From positions 14,042 to 78,041 of the forward strand of contig CAZMAM010000002.1 in assembly GCA_964564305.1 (NCBI GenBank): 64,000 nt of DNA, read 5' to 3'. Below are positions 1 through 9,324 of the stretch, piece by piece; positions within the stretch are counted from its first letter, which is position 1; every line of letters begins with the position of its first letter. The notes below the pieces were generated by a model. That model was not told the origin of the DNA and did not search any database. It was given only the letters and a program-made list of their open reading frames with translations. The DNA is from RGIG1959 sp964564305. GTDB taxonomy: Bacteria > Bacillota > Clostridia > Oscillospirales > Acutalibacteraceae. The position numbers and the translations under genes are program-made.

Positions 1-49
1 TCGCGGCAAGGCATGTTGGCCTTGCCATAAAAAAGTGCTTTCTGTAATC

Positions 50-78
50 AGTATATCTGTTTTTCCCCGATTTGTCAA
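50..78 (-). promoter_or_regulatory. leftward sigma-A promoter at the window edge
   Basis: Read on the minus strand, TTGACA (73-78) and TATACT (50-55) are separated by exactly 17 bp. Transcription would start near position 43 and leave the window to the left, so it serves a gene that is not visible here. The first transcribed bases contain the hairpin GGCAAGGC/GCCTTGCC (5-25). Confidence 0.7.
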
Positions 79-250
79 ACGCGACCCGGCAGGCAAACGC
101 TGAAGCGACCCGAAGCGAGGAACCGCCGCAAAGAATAAGCGGCGGTTTCGAAGCGCAGGGGAGCGAATGCGGGGCCCCCAAAAAGTCGGAAGACTTTTTG
201 GGGAGAGGAGCGGCAGGCCGTCAAGCGACGCCGTGACTTCAGTTAAGAAG
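79..250. other. gene-free spacer with two perfect hairpins
   Basis: No gene is seen here. Two perfect inverted repeats stand out. The first has arms AACCGCCGC and GCGGCGGTT (121-147). The second has 12-bp arms CCCCAAAAAGTC and GACTTTTTGGGG around a 4-base loop, at about 176-203. Neither has a clear T-run. They may be terminator relics or repeat elements. The block lies between the end of the tRNA-Leu unit and the next leftward promoter. Confidence 0.5.
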
Positions 251-280
251 TCGCGGCAAGCCCAACCGGCCTTGCCGCGA
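251..280 (-). terminator. hairpin behind tRNA-Leu
   Basis: A perfect 10-bp stem, TCGCGGCAAG (251-260) with CTTGCCGCGA (271-280), lies just 3' of the leftward tRNA-Leu. On the minus strand it is followed by CTTCTTAACT, a weak T-rich tail. The same word TCGCGGCAAG recurs at positions 1-10, so this hairpin type is repeated nearby. Confidence 0.5.
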
Positions 281-283
281 CGA

Positions 284-367
284 TGGTGCGGGAGATGGGA
301 TTCGAACCCACACTCTGTACAGAACCGGCTCCTAAGACCGGCGCGTCTGCCGTTTCGCCACTCCCGC
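284..367 (-). tRNA. tRNA-Leu(UAG)
   Basis: An 84-nt class II tRNA with encoded CCA. The acceptor stem GCGGGAG (361-367) pairs with CTCCCGC before the discriminator A. The anticodon arm is CCGGT-CTTAGGA-GCCGG, giving anticodon UAG, which reads the leucine codon CUA. The T arm has the standard GGTTCGAATCC core, and a variable arm of about 11 nt fits leucine. It lies 36 bp behind the PHP gene on the same strand with no obvious promoter of its own, so it may be processed from the valS-PHP transcript. Confidence 0.95.
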
Positions 368-374
368 AAATATG

Positions 375-393
375 GCGCGGAGAAAATCCGCGC
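375..393 (-). other. short hairpin between PHP gene and tRNA-Leu
   Basis: A perfect 7-bp stem GCGCGGA/TCCGCGC with a 5-base loop lies between the stop of the PHP gene and the 5' end of tRNA-Leu. It lacks a T-run. It could be an RNA-processing hairpin or a weak terminator. Confidence 0.35.
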
Positions 394-403
394 TTTGGGC
401 TTT

Positions 404-1141
404 TTACGGTTTTGCCGCCAAAAAATCATCCATGGTTTGCACCACTTTGCCGCCGGCAATCAATTTGCCCTCCCGTGCGCGAAGCGCCAGCACCAACTGC
501 TCGTTGGTGCGCACGCGGTGAGGAAAGGCGAGCCCAGCCGCGCCGACGTTCGTCCCCGCGTGATGGGAATCGGAGCCGGAAATCATGCCCAATTGATGCG
601 CGATGGCCAGCAGCATCGCTTTTGCGTTTTCGCACGGGCCGTTCGCGGCGTTATAGACTTCCACGCCGTCCAGATATTCCGGGCTGGGCGTATAATCGTC
701 GTCGATATATTTCCTGCGGCGGTACGGGTGCGCCATCGCGATATATCCGCCCGCGTCGCGCACGCAGCGGGCATACGCGGGCAGGTCCATTTGCGGAATA
801 TCCGGGTGCGCCAGCAGAAAATCCAGATCGATGCCGTATGTCAATGCTTCTTTTCCGTGCCCGAAATTGTGCTCCCAGCCGAAGAGCACATCGAAATCCC
901 GCTTGTCCCCTTCGGCTTTGGCGTTTTGATAGACTTCATAATACCGCGTCACGCGGTGTTCCCACGGCCACCGCGCGGGAATGGCGCTGTTGCCGGTGCA
1001 GGAATGGTCCGTCATCACCATGCCCGAATACCCGGCCTCGGAGAAGGCGCGCACCATTTCCACGGCTTTGCTTTGCCCGCAGGCGCTGCACTCCGAACAG
1101 TGCACATGCATTTCGTAAGCGTACAGGCGGTTCGTTTCCAT
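404..1141 (-). CDS. PHP-domain phosphoesterase-like protein
   Basis: This 245-residue protein begins with the PHP-domain signature HVHCSECSACG (residues about 13-23), followed by MTDHS at about 43 and later the metal-ligand segments GWEHN, AHP and GSDSHH. These histidines and aspartates are the expected metal ligands of PHP-family hydrolases, which bind metals and usually cleave phosphoesters. The length fits a stand-alone PHP enzyme and not a polymerase subunit. The start lies 6 bp after the valS stop on the same strand, so the two are probably cotranscribed. The GGGGAGG upstream is rather far from the ATG. The substrate cannot be told from sequence. Confidence 0.8.
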   Translation of the reverse strand: METNRLYAYEMHVHCSECSACGQSKAVEMVRAFSEAGYSGMVMTDHSCTGNSAIPARWPWEHRVTRYYEVYQNAKAEGDKRDFDVLFGWEHNFGHGKEALTYGIDLDFLLAHPDIPQMDLPAYARCVRDAGGYIAMAHPYRRRKYIDDDYTPSPEYLDGVEVYNAANGPCENAKAMLLAIAHQLGMISGSDSHHAGTNVGAAGLAFPHRVRTNEQLVLALRAREGKLIAGGKVVQTMDDFLAAKP

Positions 1142-1147
1142 ATTGGA

Positions 1148-3763
1148 TTACAGCGCCTCCCCGCTCTTTTGCAGCAGCGCGAGCTTTTCCGAAAGCCGCT
1201 TTTCCTGTTCCCTCGCGGTATTCACCACATCGGCGGGCGCTTTTTCGGTAAACGAGAGGTTCGCAAGCCTTGCGCGAACGGCGGCGAGCTGCTTTTGCAC
1301 GGCTTCAGCTTCCCGGCGCAGGCGTTCTTTTTCCGCTTCTCTGTCCACCAGTTCGTCTAACGGGATAAAGACGGTCGCGTCCGGCGTGACAATGTTCACG
1401 GCGTTTTTGAGGGCGGCGCCGGAACCCACGGTGACTTTCGACGCGCCCGCCAGCTGCATGAGGACAGACGCGCCCTTGCTGAAGGTTTCGGGGAAGGACG
1501 TTTCCACCGTCATTTCCGTTTTGCGGGAGGGGGGAACGCGCATTTCGGCGCGGCGGTTGCGCACGGCGCGAACGGCCTGCATAATGCGTTCCATTTCCCT
1601 TTCTTCCCCGGCGAAATTCAGTTTTTGGGAATATTCCGGCCACGGCGCGCGCATCAGGGTTTCCCCTTCGTGCGGGAGCGACTGCCAGATTTCCTCGGTG
1701 ATAAAGGGCATAAAGGGGTGCAGCAGCGCGAGCATTCCGCGCATCACATAGCACAGCACCCGCCGCGCGTTCGGCGCGTCTTCCCCGCGCAAACGCGGCT
1801 TGCAAAGCTCAATGAACCAGTCGCAGTAGCTGTCCCAGATAAAATCGTACACTTTTTGCATCGCGAGGCCAAGCTCGAATTTTTCCAGATTTTCGCTCAC
1901 CTGTTTGACGAGCGTGTTGAACCGGGAAAGAATCCATTTGTCTTCCAGCGCGAGTGTTTCGGGCAGCGTCAGGGGGACGTCCTCATCCCCGAGATTCATG
2001 CGCACAAAACGCGCCGCGTTCCAGAGCTTATTGGTGAAATTCCGCGCCGCTTCCAATTTTTCGGACATAAAGCGGATATCGTTCCCCGGGCTGTTGCCGG
2101 TGACCAGCGCGAAGCGCAGCGCGTCCGCGCCGTAGCGCTCGATAACTTTTAAGGGATCCACGCCGTTACCCAGAGATTTGGACATTTTGCGCCCTTTTTC
2201 GTCGCGAACCAGCCCGTGAATCAGCACCGTGTGAAACGGCTCTTTGCCCGTGTATTCCAGCGAGGAGAAAATCATGCGCATCACCCAGAAGGTGATGATG
2301 TCGTACCCGGTAACCAGCGTATCGGTGGGGAAGAAGTAGCGCATTTCCGGCGTGTCATCCGGCCATCCCATGGTGGAAAACGGCCACAGCGCGGAGGAAA
2401 ACCAGGTATCCAGCGTGTCTTCGTCCTGGGTCAGGTGCCCGCCGCATTTCGGGCAGACGCGCGGATCTTCCCGCGCGACGACGGTTTCCCCGCATTCGTC
2501 GCAATACCACGCGGGGATGCGGTGCCCCCACCACAGCTGGCGGGAAATGCACCAGTCGCGGATGTTTTCCAGCCAATGGAAATAGGGCTTTTCAAACCGC
2601 TTGGGCACAAAATTGATTTTTCCGCTTTGCACCGCTTCCACGGCGGGACCGGCGAGCGGTTTCATCGAAACGAACCATTGCAGCGAAACGCGGGGTTCTA
2701 TGACGGTTCCGCAGCGGTAGCAGGTGCCCACGTTGTGCGTGATCGGCTCTATTTTCACCAAATCGCCGGCCGCCTGTAAATCTTTCACAATCTGTTCGCG
2801 GCACTCGGCGATGGTTAATCCCGCGTATTTTCCGGCCAGTTCGTTCATGCGGCCGTCTTCCGTGGTTACGGTGATGACCTCTAAGTTATGGCGAAGGCCC
2901 ACTTCGAAATCGTTCGGGTCGTGCGCGGGGGTGATTTTCACCACGCCTGTTCCGAAATCCCGCTGCACGTATTCATCGGCCACCACGGGAATAATCCGGC
3001 CCACAATGGGCAGAATCACATTCTTCCCCACATAGGCGCGGTACCGTTCGTCTTCGGGATGCACCGCAACGGCGGTATCTCCCAGGAGAGTTTCCGGCCG
3101 GGTGGTGGCCAGCTGCAGCGATTCGTCCGTGCCTTCCACGCGGTAGCGCAGATGGTAAAAGAACCCGTTTGTTTCCTGAAATTCCACTTCGGCGTCCGAA
3201 ATGGAGGTGCGGCAGTGCGGGCACCAGTTGATCATGCGCTCCCCGCGGTAGATAAGCCCTTTTTCGTACAGCCGCACAAAAACTTCGCGCACTGCCTTGG
3301 AACAGCCTTCGTCCAGCGTAAAGCGCTCCCGCTCCCAATCGCACGAGGCGCCGAGCTTTTGAATTTGCTTATTGATTTGCCCGCCGTAGGTTTTTTTCCA
3401 TTCCCACGCGCGCTCCAAAAAAGCTTCCCGGCCGATATCCTCTTTGGTCAGGCCCTCCTGCGCCATATTTTCCACAATCCGCGCTTCGGTGGCGATGGAG
3501 GCGTGATCGGTTCCGGGCAGCCAGAGCGCTTCGTACCCCTGCATCCGGCGCCAGCGGATTAAAATATCCTGCCAGGTGGCGTCCAGCGCGTGGCCGAGGT
3601 GCAGCTGACCCGTGATGTTGGGCGGCGGCATCACAATGGTGTACGGCTTCTTTTCGGGGTTGATTTCGGCGTGAAAGGTTCCGCCGTCCATCCAAAACCG
3701 GTAGATGCGGTCTTCCGCCTCTTTCGGATCGTAACTTTTGGCAAGTTCTCTGCTTTGCGCCAC
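1148..3763 (-). CDS. valS: valyl-tRNA synthetase
   Basis: Valine-tRNA ligase, a cytoplasmic class I enzyme that charges tRNA-Val. The HIGH-type motif HLGH is at residues 55-58 and KMSKS at about 525. An internal zinc-ribbon-like CDEC...CPKCG segment lies near residue 435, and the C-terminal 70 residues form the charged coiled coil typical of ValRS. I chose the GTG start at 3763 because GAGGAGG sits 8 bp upstream. This gives [15 protein letters not shown], matching the usual family N-terminus. An in-frame ATG 10 codons upstream has no ribosome site. The protein is 871 residues, normal for the family. I saw no T-box in the 380-bp gap before purA. Confidence 0.97.
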   Translation of the reverse strand: MAQSRELAKSYDPKEAEDRIYRFWMDGGTFHAEINPEKKPYTIVMPPPNITGQLHLGHALDATWQDILIRWRRMQGYEALWLPGTDHASIATEARIVENMAQEGLTKEDIGREAFLERAWEWKKTYGGQINKQIQKLGASCDWERERFTLDEGCSKAVREVFVRLYEKGLIYRGERMINWCPHCRTSISDAEVEFQETNGFFYHLRYRVEGTDESLQLATTRPETLLGDTAVAVHPEDERYRAYVGKNVILPIVGRIIPVVADEYVQRDFGTGVVKITPAHDPNDFEVGLRHNLEVITVTTEDGRMNELAGKYAGLTIAECREQIVKDLQAAGDLVKIEPITHNVGTCYRCGTVIEPRVSLQWFVSMKPLAGPAVEAVQSGKINFVPKRFEKPYFHWLENIRDWCISRQLWWGHRIPAWYCDECGETVVAREDPRVCPKCGGHLTQDEDTLDTWFSSALWPFSTMGWPDDTPEMRYFFPTDTLVTGYDIITFWVMRMIFSSLEYTGKEPFHTVLIHGLVRDEKGRKMSKSLGNGVDPLKVIERYGADALRFALVTGNSPGNDIRFMSEKLEAARNFTNKLWNAARFVRMNLGDEDVPLTLPETLALEDKWILSRFNTLVKQVSENLEKFELGLAMQKVYDFIWDSYCDWFIELCKPRLRGEDAPNARRVLCYVMRGMLALLHPFMPFITEEIWQSLPHEGETLMRAPWPEYSQKLNFAGEEREMERIMQAVRAVRNRRAEMRVPPSRKTEMTVETSFPETFSKGASVLMQLAGASKVTVGSGAALKNAVNIVTPDATVFIPLDELVDREAEKERLRREAEAVQKQLAAVRARLANLSFTEKAPADVVNTAREQEKRLSEKLALLQKSGEAL

Positions 3764-3991
3764 TGCTTTGGCCTCCTCATTTTTCCAACGCACCCGCGAT
3801 ATTGTATATCTAACTTACGTTCTTGTACCGCGCCGATTTTTCGCGCAAATTTTTTATGTTTTGCGGCTTTCGCCGGGTATTTCCGAGCGGCTTCGCTTTT
3901 CCAAAAAATCTGCGAGAGCCTTCGCCCGGTATCATACCATATTTCCCGCCGGGTTGTAAAGCGTCCGAAGGAAAATTTGCCCTTTGCCGCC

Positions 3992-4020
3992 TTGCAATTA
4001 CGGGCGAAATTTGGTATACT
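3992..4020 (+). promoter_or_regulatory. purA promoter
   Basis: TTGCAA (3992-3997), a 17-bp spacer and TATACT (4015-4020). Transcription would start near 4027, giving a leader of about 115 nt. A short CCCCG/CGGGG hairpin lies at the start of the transcript. The leader also holds the 11-mer TGAATTGTTTT twice (4089 and 4103). I do not recognise a purine riboswitch. Confidence 0.75.
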
Positions 4021-4142
4021 TTCCCCGGCGCGGGGGTTTTAGGCCATGCCGCCAAGGGCGGGTTTTGCCAAGAAGGCTTTTGCGCGCGTGAATTGTTTTG
4101 CCTGAATTGTTTTATGAGAAAATTTTTGAAAGGCGGGTCGCC

Positions 4143-5417
4143 ATGATTAAAGCCATTGTCGGCGCCAACTGGGGCGACGAGGGCAAAGGAAAAATTACCG
4201 ATATGTTCGCGAGCGAAGCGGATATTGTGGTTCGGTTTCAGGGAGGAGCCAACGCGGGGCACACCATTATCAACGAGCACGGCCGTTTCGCGCTGCACTT
4301 AATGCCCAGCGGCGTGTGTTACCCGCACACCGTCAATATTATCGGAAACGGCGTGGCGCTGGATATTCCGAAATTTATGCGGGAATTGCAAAACCTCAAA
4401 GAAGCGGGGCTTTCTCCGCGTTTGCTGGTTTCCGACCGCGCCGAGGTGGTGATGCCGTACCATGTATTGCTCGATACGTACGAGGAGGAACGTTTGGGCA
4501 AAAACGCCTACGGTTCCACCAAATCCGGCATCGCGCCGTTTTTCAGCGACAAGTTCGCCAAAATCGGCATTCAGGTGTGCGATTTGTTTGAGCCGGAGTA
4601 TCTTCGGGAAAAGCTGCACCGCATTTGCACCGTGAAAAATCTCATTCTCGGCAGCGTGTACGGCCGCCCGCAGTTGGACGAAGACGAGCTCTTTGCCGCG
4701 TGCGCGGAATACCGAGAGCAGATCGCGCCTTTTGTCTGCGACACGGGGGCGTATTTGCGCGGCGCGCTGAAGGAAGACAGGCAGATTTTGCTGGAGGGCC
4801 AGCTGGGCACGCTCAAGGATCCGGATTTCGGCATTTACCCCATGGTGACTTCTTCTTCCACGCTGGCAGGTTACGGTTCGGTGGGCGCCGGGGTGCCGCC
4901 TTATGCCATTTCCGAGATTGTGGCCGTCACCAAGGCGTATTCTTCCGCCGTGGGCGCCGGGGAGTTTGTTTCGGAGATTCTCGACGAAGAGGAAGCCAAC
5001 CGGCTGCGCACGCACGGAGGGGATAAGGGCGAGTTCGGCGCCACCACCGGCCGGCCGAGGCGGGTCGGCTGGTTCGACTGCGTGGCGACCCGTTACGGCA
5101 TTGAGTGCCAGGGGGCGACAAAAGTCGTGATGACCGCGCTGGACTGCCTTTCGTATCTGGAGGAAATTCCCGTATGCGTGGGTTATTCCGTAGACGGCGA
5201 AGTGACGCGCTCGTTTCCCACCACACCGTGCTTAAGGCGCGCAAAGCCGGTATGGCAAACGCTGCCCGGCTGGAAGCGCGATATCCGGGGCATTCGCTCG
5301 TTTGCGCAGCTGCCCAAAGAAGCGCAAAATTATGTGTGCTTTATTGAAGAACGGCTCGGCCGGCGCATCGATATGGTCTCAAACGGCCCCGAAAGAGAAG
5401 CCATTATCGTTCGGTAA
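4143..5417 (+). CDS. purA: adenylosuccinate synthetase
   Basis: Converts IMP, aspartate and GTP into adenylosuccinate, the first step from IMP to AMP. The N-terminus has the P-loop-like GANWGDEGKGK (residues 7-17), followed by FQGGANAGHTI, both invariant in PurA. Later come GSTKSGIAP and the C-terminal GPERE. The protein is 424 residues, the normal length. I chose ATG 4143, which follows a weak AAAGGCGGG ribosome site. The 15 in-frame residues upstream are not family-like. The next gene is guaA, so the IMP branch to both AMP and GMP is encoded side by side. Confidence 0.97.
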   Translation: MIKAIVGANWGDEGKGKITDMFASEADIVVRFQGGANAGHTIINEHGRFALHLMPSGVCYPHTVNIIGNGVALDIPKFMRELQNLKEAGLSPRLLVSDRAEVVMPYHVLLDTYEEERLGKNAYGSTKSGIAPFFSDKFAKIGIQVCDLFEPEYLREKLHRICTVKNLILGSVYGRPQLDEDELFAACAEYREQIAPFVCDTGAYLRGALKEDRQILLEGQLGTLKDPDFGIYPMVTSSSTLAGYGSVGAGVPPYAISEIVAVTKAYSSAVGAGEFVSEILDEEEANRLRTHGGDKGEFGATTGRPRRVGWFDCVATRYGIECQGATKVVMTALDCLSYLEEIPVCVGYSVDGEVTRSFPTTPCLRRAKPVWQTLPGWKRDIRGIRSFAQLPKEAQNYVCFIEERLGRRIDMVSNGPEREAIIVR

Positions 5418-5454
5418 CGCTCTTTCTTGGGGGCAACACCGCACAGAAAGAGCG
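5418..5454. repeat. intercistronic inverted repeat with MITE-end-like loop
   Basis: A perfect 10-bp inverted repeat, CGCTCTTTCT (5418-5427) and AGAAAGAGCG (5445-5454), begins immediately after the purA stop. Its 17-nt loop contains GGCAACACCGCAC, the same core as the MITE ends described at 47167-48269. There is no T-run, so this is not a classical terminator. Confidence 0.6.
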
Positions 5455-5531
5455 CCGGGCGGAATCAAATCGGATGAAAAGGGCCGTATTCCCGGGGGTT
5501 ATTCGGGGTACAGTCGGGGTGGAAAAAGCTT

Positions 5532-7085
5532 ATGGAAAAGCTGTTGGTTTTGGATTTCGGCGGGCAGTACAATCAGCTGATTGCGCGCAGGGTTCGGGAA
5601 ATGCATGTGTATTGCGATATCCTGCCCTACACCGCGTCTGCGCGGCAAATTGCCGAAGGCGGTTACCGCGGCGTGATTTTCACGGGCGGCCCCGCCAGCG
5701 TGGGGCTTTCGGATTCGCCGGTGTGTTCGCCGGAGATTTTTTCGCTGGGGTTGCCGGTACTGGGCATTTGCTACGGCGCGCAGATTATGGCGCGGCTGCT
5801 TGGCGGCGAGATTCGGCAGGACACGGGCGGCGAATACGGCCGGGTCTCCTGCCGCGTGCAGGCGCCGCAAAGCGCGCTTTTTTTGGGTGTTGCGCGGGAG
5901 AGCACGGTGTGGATGAGCCACGCGGACAGCATAGTGCGCCCGCCGCGAGGATTTACCGTTACCGCCGTCACCGATGCCTGCCCGTGCGCGGCGATGGAGG
6001 ATTCGTCCCGCGGGCTGTACGCGGTGCAGTTTCACCCGGAAGTGACCCACACCGAATTCGGCGGCGAGATTTTGAAAAATTTTGTCCTCTCGGTTTGCGG
6101 TTGCCGGGGCGACTGGCATATGGAAGATTTTATCGATCGGACGGTCGCCGAATTGCGGGAGCGCATCGGCGATAAGCCGGTGATTTTGGGAATTTCCGGC
6201 GGCGTGGACAGCGCCGTTGCCGCCGCGCTGCTTTCCCGCGCGGTGGGCAGACAGCTCACGGGCGTATTTGTGGATCACGGCCTGATGCGCAAGCACGAGG
6301 GCGATGAGGTGGAAACGATTTTCAGCGGCCTGTTTCCCATGCGCTTTGTCCGCGTGAACTGCGCCGATGTCTTTTGGGAAAAACTGCGCGGCGTCACCGA
6401 CCCGGAACAAAAGCGCAAAATCATCGGGGACGAGTTTTACAAAGTATTTTGGGGAGAGATTAAATCCCGCGCCGGCGGGGACGCGTTCTTCGCGCAGGGC
6501 ACCATTTACCCGGACCGCGTGGAAAGCGGAAGGGGCGTTTCCGGCGGAAAGGCGGGTAACGCCGTCATCAAGACACACCATAACCAGCAGAGCATCCCCA
6601 AAGATGTGCAATTTTTGGGTGTTGTGGAACCGCTTCGCGATTTGTTTAAAGACGAGGTGCGCAAAGTAGGCGAAATGCTGGGCGTTCCCAAATCGCTGGT
6701 GTGGCGCCAGCCGTTCCCCGGGCCGGGCCTCGGCGTGCGCGTGGTGGGGGAGATTACCCCCGAAAAGGTGCGCATTCTTCAGGACGCTGATTTTATCCTT
6801 CGGGATGAAATGCGCAAAACCGGGTACGAAGAGCAGCTCAGCCAGTTCTTCTGCGTATTCACCGGGGCGAAATCGGTGGGCGTGATGGGGGATCACCGGA
6901 CATACGAAAACGTCATCGCCATTCGCGCTGTCACCACCGACGATTTTATGACCGCCGATTGGGCGCGGATTCCGTATGAACTTTTGGCGTCGGTTTCCAA
7001 CCGCATCATCAACGAATGCCCCGGCGTAAACCGCGTGGTGTACGATATCACCTCCAAACCTCCCGGAACCGTGGAGTGGGAATAA
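5532..7085 (+). CDS. guaA: GMP synthase (glutamine-hydrolysing)
   Basis: Aminates XMP to GMP using glutamine and ATP. Residues 1-190 form the class I glutamine amidotransferase domain, with LDFGGQYNQLIARRVRE, the nucleophile segment GICYGAQ and the HPE pair in FHPEVTH. The ATP-pyrophosphatase domain follows with the P-loop SGGVDSAV. The C-terminal dimerisation domain has RQPFPGPGLGVR and ends in SKPPGTVEWE, as GuaA does. The 517 residues are the usual length. The gene is 114 bp downstream of purA on the same strand. Confidence 0.97.
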   Translation: MEKLLVLDFGGQYNQLIARRVREMHVYCDILPYTASARQIAEGGYRGVIFTGGPASVGLSDSPVCSPEIFSLGLPVLGICYGAQIMARLLGGEIRQDTGGEYGRVSCRVQAPQSALFLGVARESTVWMSHADSIVRPPRGFTVTAVTDACPCAAMEDSSRGLYAVQFHPEVTHTEFGGEILKNFVLSVCGCRGDWHMEDFIDRTVAELRERIGDKPVILGISGGVDSAVAAALLSRAVGRQLTGVFVDHGLMRKHEGDEVETIFSGLFPMRFVRVNCADVFWEKLRGVTDPEQKRKIIGDEFYKVFWGEIKSRAGGDAFFAQGTIYPDRVESGRGVSGGKAGNAVIKTHHNQQSIPKDVQFLGVVEPLRDLFKDEVRKVGEMLGVPKSLVWRQPFPGPGLGVRVVGEITPEKVRILQDADFILRDEMRKTGYEEQLSQFFCVFTGAKSVGVMGDHRTYENVIAIRAVTTDDFMTADWARIPYELLASVSNRIINECPGVNRVVYDITSKPPGTVEWE

Positions 7086-7273
7086 ATTGCGCCGCCTGTT
7101 TGCGCATATCAAATTTTCGGGGGCATGCGCTCTATCTTAAATGGCACCATAATTGTGTCATAATTGCGGCATATTCATCATCTTTGGCATTGCGGCGCGA
7201 ATGGCAAACCGGGGAAAATTGCGACAGAGAAAATGGCTGCCGCTTTTTTGCTGTTGCATTTATGGCGCCGGCC

Positions 7274-7302
7274 TTGAAATTTTTCCGATACGGGAGTATA
7301 AT
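7274..7302 (+). promoter_or_regulatory. folE promoter and 120-nt leader
   Basis: TTGAAA (7274-7279), a 17-bp spacer and TATAAT (7297-7302) form a near-consensus sigma-A promoter. The 7086-7428 gap otherwise holds no gene. The leader from about 7309 to 7428 contains GC-rich complementary runs, such as GCGG/CCGC around 7345 and CCCGG/AGGCGGG near 7355-7375. It may be structured, but it matches no riboswitch I can name. Confidence 0.8.
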
Positions 7303-7428
7303 AACCGTGTTTCCGGGAGAGCCGAAACGGGTGGAAACGTTGCGGCAATACCGCCCGGAGGCAAAGGCGGGCATCGGCCTTTATGCGGCGTCGCCTGTAT
7401 TACGCAAGGTTTCGGGGGTTTTTGAACC

Positions 7429-7989
7429 ATGGATAAACCGCGGTTGGAGGCAGCCGTACGCGAGCTGCTGCTCGCCATCGGAGAAGATCCCGGCCGGGAA
7501 GGATTGCGGGAAACGCCGCGCAGGGTCGCGGATATGTACGCGGAGGTTTTTTCCGGAATCGGGGAAGATCCGAAGAAACATTTAAAGATTTTTGAGGAGC
7601 GTCACGGGGAAGATTTGGTGACCGTTCGGGATATTCCGCTTCAGTCGATGTGCGAACATCATCTGCTTCCTTTTATCGGGGTGGCGCACATCGCGTATAT
7701 CCCGAGAAACGGCAGAATCATCGGGCTTTCCAAATTGGCGCGCATTGTCGATGTATTTGCCCGGCGGCCGCAGCTTCAGGAGCGGCTTACGGCGCAAATC
7801 GCCGATTTTCTGGACCGGGAGCTTTCCCCGCTTGGCGTGGCCGTTATTATTGAGGCGGAGCATCTGTGCATGACCATGCGCGGCGTGCGCGCCGCCGGTT
7901 CCCGCACGCAGACTTCCGCGCTTCGCGGAACCATGCGCTCCGATATGCGCACTCGCGCGGAAACGCTTTCCCTGCTGACCGATCACTGA
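7429..7989 (+). CDS. folE: GTP cyclohydrolase I
   Basis: Opens the GTP ring to make dihydroneopterin triphosphate, the first step of folate or pterin synthesis. The 186-residue protein carries the family signatures [10 protein letters not shown] (zinc ligands Cys and His), [12 protein letters not shown], and EHLCMTMRG with the second zinc cysteine. Length and motif order are those of bacterial FolE. No other folate gene lies nearby, so the product may feed folate genes elsewhere or queuosine synthesis. The ribosome site is weak. Confidence 0.96.
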   Translation: MDKPRLEAAVRELLLAIGEDPGREGLRETPRRVADMYAEVFSGIGEDPKKHLKIFEERHGEDLVTVRDIPLQSMCEHHLLPFIGVAHIAYIPRNGRIIGLSKLARIVDVFARRPQLQERLTAQIADFLDRELSPLGVAVIIEAEHLCMTMRGVRAAGSRTQTSALRGTMRSDMRTRAETLSLLTDH

Positions 7990-8028
7990 TCCTGTTGAAA
8001 CCGATAATCTGTAGAGGGGAACACCCAT

Positions 8029-9315
8029 ATGCCGGGATTTTCTGTGCCTACGTTTATTCTCACACTGATCGCCGCCATCCTTTGGGGTTTCGTGGGGCTG
8101 GTGATGCTGTACCACGTGATTATAGCCCTGTACGGGTTCGGCCGTCCGAAAATGCGCCGGAAGGTAGAAGATAAGACATACTGTTTTGCGGTTCTCATCT
8201 GTGCGCGCAACGAGGAAGCGGTGATCGGGCAGCTGATCGACAGCCTGAAGAATCAGGATTATCCCAAAGATCACTATACGGTTTTTGTCACGGCGGATAA
8301 TTGCACCGACCGCACCGCCGAAATTGCCGGGGAACACGGAGCGGTGGTATACGAGCGCCGCGATACGGAGCATATCGGAAAAGGATTTGCTTTGCGCTGG
8401 ACGCTGCAAAGACTGATGCGGGAATACCCCGGGCGGTACGATGCGATTACGGTATTCGACGCGGATAATTTAGTGGATCCCCGTTATTTGCGGCAAACCA
8501 ACGAGGCGCTTTGCACCGGAGTGGACGCCACGCAGGGGTACCGGGAAACGAAAAATCCCTTTGATTCCGTTGTCAGCGGCTGTTACGCCATTTATTGGTA
8601 TATGCTGAGCCGGTTTTATCATCAGGCGCGTTCCAATAAGGGCATGTCCTGCTCGATCGGGGGGACGGGATTCGCTTTCAAAACGGCGATTATTCAGGAT
8701 GAGGGCTGGGTTACGGAAACGCTGACCGAAGACAGCGAGTTTGCCTCCCGGCAAATCTTAAAAGGCCGTTATGTGCAGTTTGTGCGGGATGCCGTTTGTT
8801 ACGATGAGCAGCCCACCGGCTGGAAAGTATCTCTCCGGCAGCGCATGCGCTGGATGTGCGGCACGGTTCAGGAGATTCGCCTGCTGCTGAAACCGGCTTT
8901 TCAAAGCTGGCGCGCAGGAAATAAGGGCGCTTTTGACGTGATGATGTTTTTGCTGGGCATCCTTTGTATGGCGCTGATTTTGGTCGCGAGCGTGCTCAGT
9001 TTGCTGGCGGCCGTTTGCAGCATGCTCATCACGCCGGAATATTGGTTCCCGATTATCGGCGGCACCGTGCTTGCGGTGCTTTGCGCGTCATACGGCACCA
9101 TGTTCCTTCTGGCTGTTTTCTCCGTTGTATCCGAAAAGAAGAGAATCGGGAAATATTGGCGCTCGGTATTGATGTTTCCCATATTTATGCTGCCGATGAT
9201 AGTTATGGTGTTCGTTGCGCTCTTTAAAAAGAATGTGGCGTGGACGTCCATTCCCCACACCGGTGCGTCCGCGGTTGAGGATTCCCTGCTGAAAGATATC
9301 GGCAGGGCGGAATAA
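8029..9315 (+). CDS. membrane glycosyltransferase family 2
   Basis: A processive-type GT2 enzyme of 428 residues. A transmembrane helix at about 10-35 precedes the GT-A catalytic domain. Visible motifs are ICARNEE, TADNCTD, the metal-binding FDADN, TEDSEF (acidic catalytic pair) and QRMRW, the QxxRW motif of cellulose- and hyaluronan-synthase-like enzymes. Several hydrophobic helices follow at about 305-390. It probably makes or exports a surface polysaccharide or glycolipid; the sugar cannot be inferred. GAGGGGAA lies about 8 bp before the ATG. It sits 39 bp after folE and 9 bp before tsaE. Confidence 0.88.
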   Translation: MPGFSVPTFILTLIAAILWGFVGLVMLYHVIIALYGFGRPKMRRKVEDKTYCFAVLICARNEEAVIGQLIDSLKNQDYPKDHYTVFVTADNCTDRTAEIAGEHGAVVYERRDTEHIGKGFALRWTLQRLMREYPGRYDAITVFDADNLVDPRYLRQTNEALCTGVDATQGYRETKNPFDSVVSGCYAIYWYMLSRFYHQARSNKGMSCSIGGTGFAFKTAIIQDEGWVTETLTEDSEFASRQILKGRYVQFVRDAVCYDEQPTGWKVSLRQRMRWMCGTVQEIRLLLKPAFQSWRAGNKGAFDVMMFLLGILCMALILVASVLSLLAAVCSMLITPEYWFPIIGGTVLAVLCASYGTMFLLAVFSVVSEKKRIGKYWRSVLMFPIFMLPMIVMVFVALFKKNVAWTSIPHTGASAVEDSLLKDIGRAE

Positions 9316-9324
9316 GGCGCGGTT

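Noticed and set aside
3764..4142. T-box leader for valS or purine riboswitch for purA
   Set aside because: Neither the T-box AGGGTGG-type motif on the minus strand nor the purine riboswitch core on the plus strand could be found. Only a promoter and short hairpins are visible.
5499..7112. A 537-codon leftward frame opposite guaA
   Set aside because: Complement of guaA with no start signal or recognisable domain.
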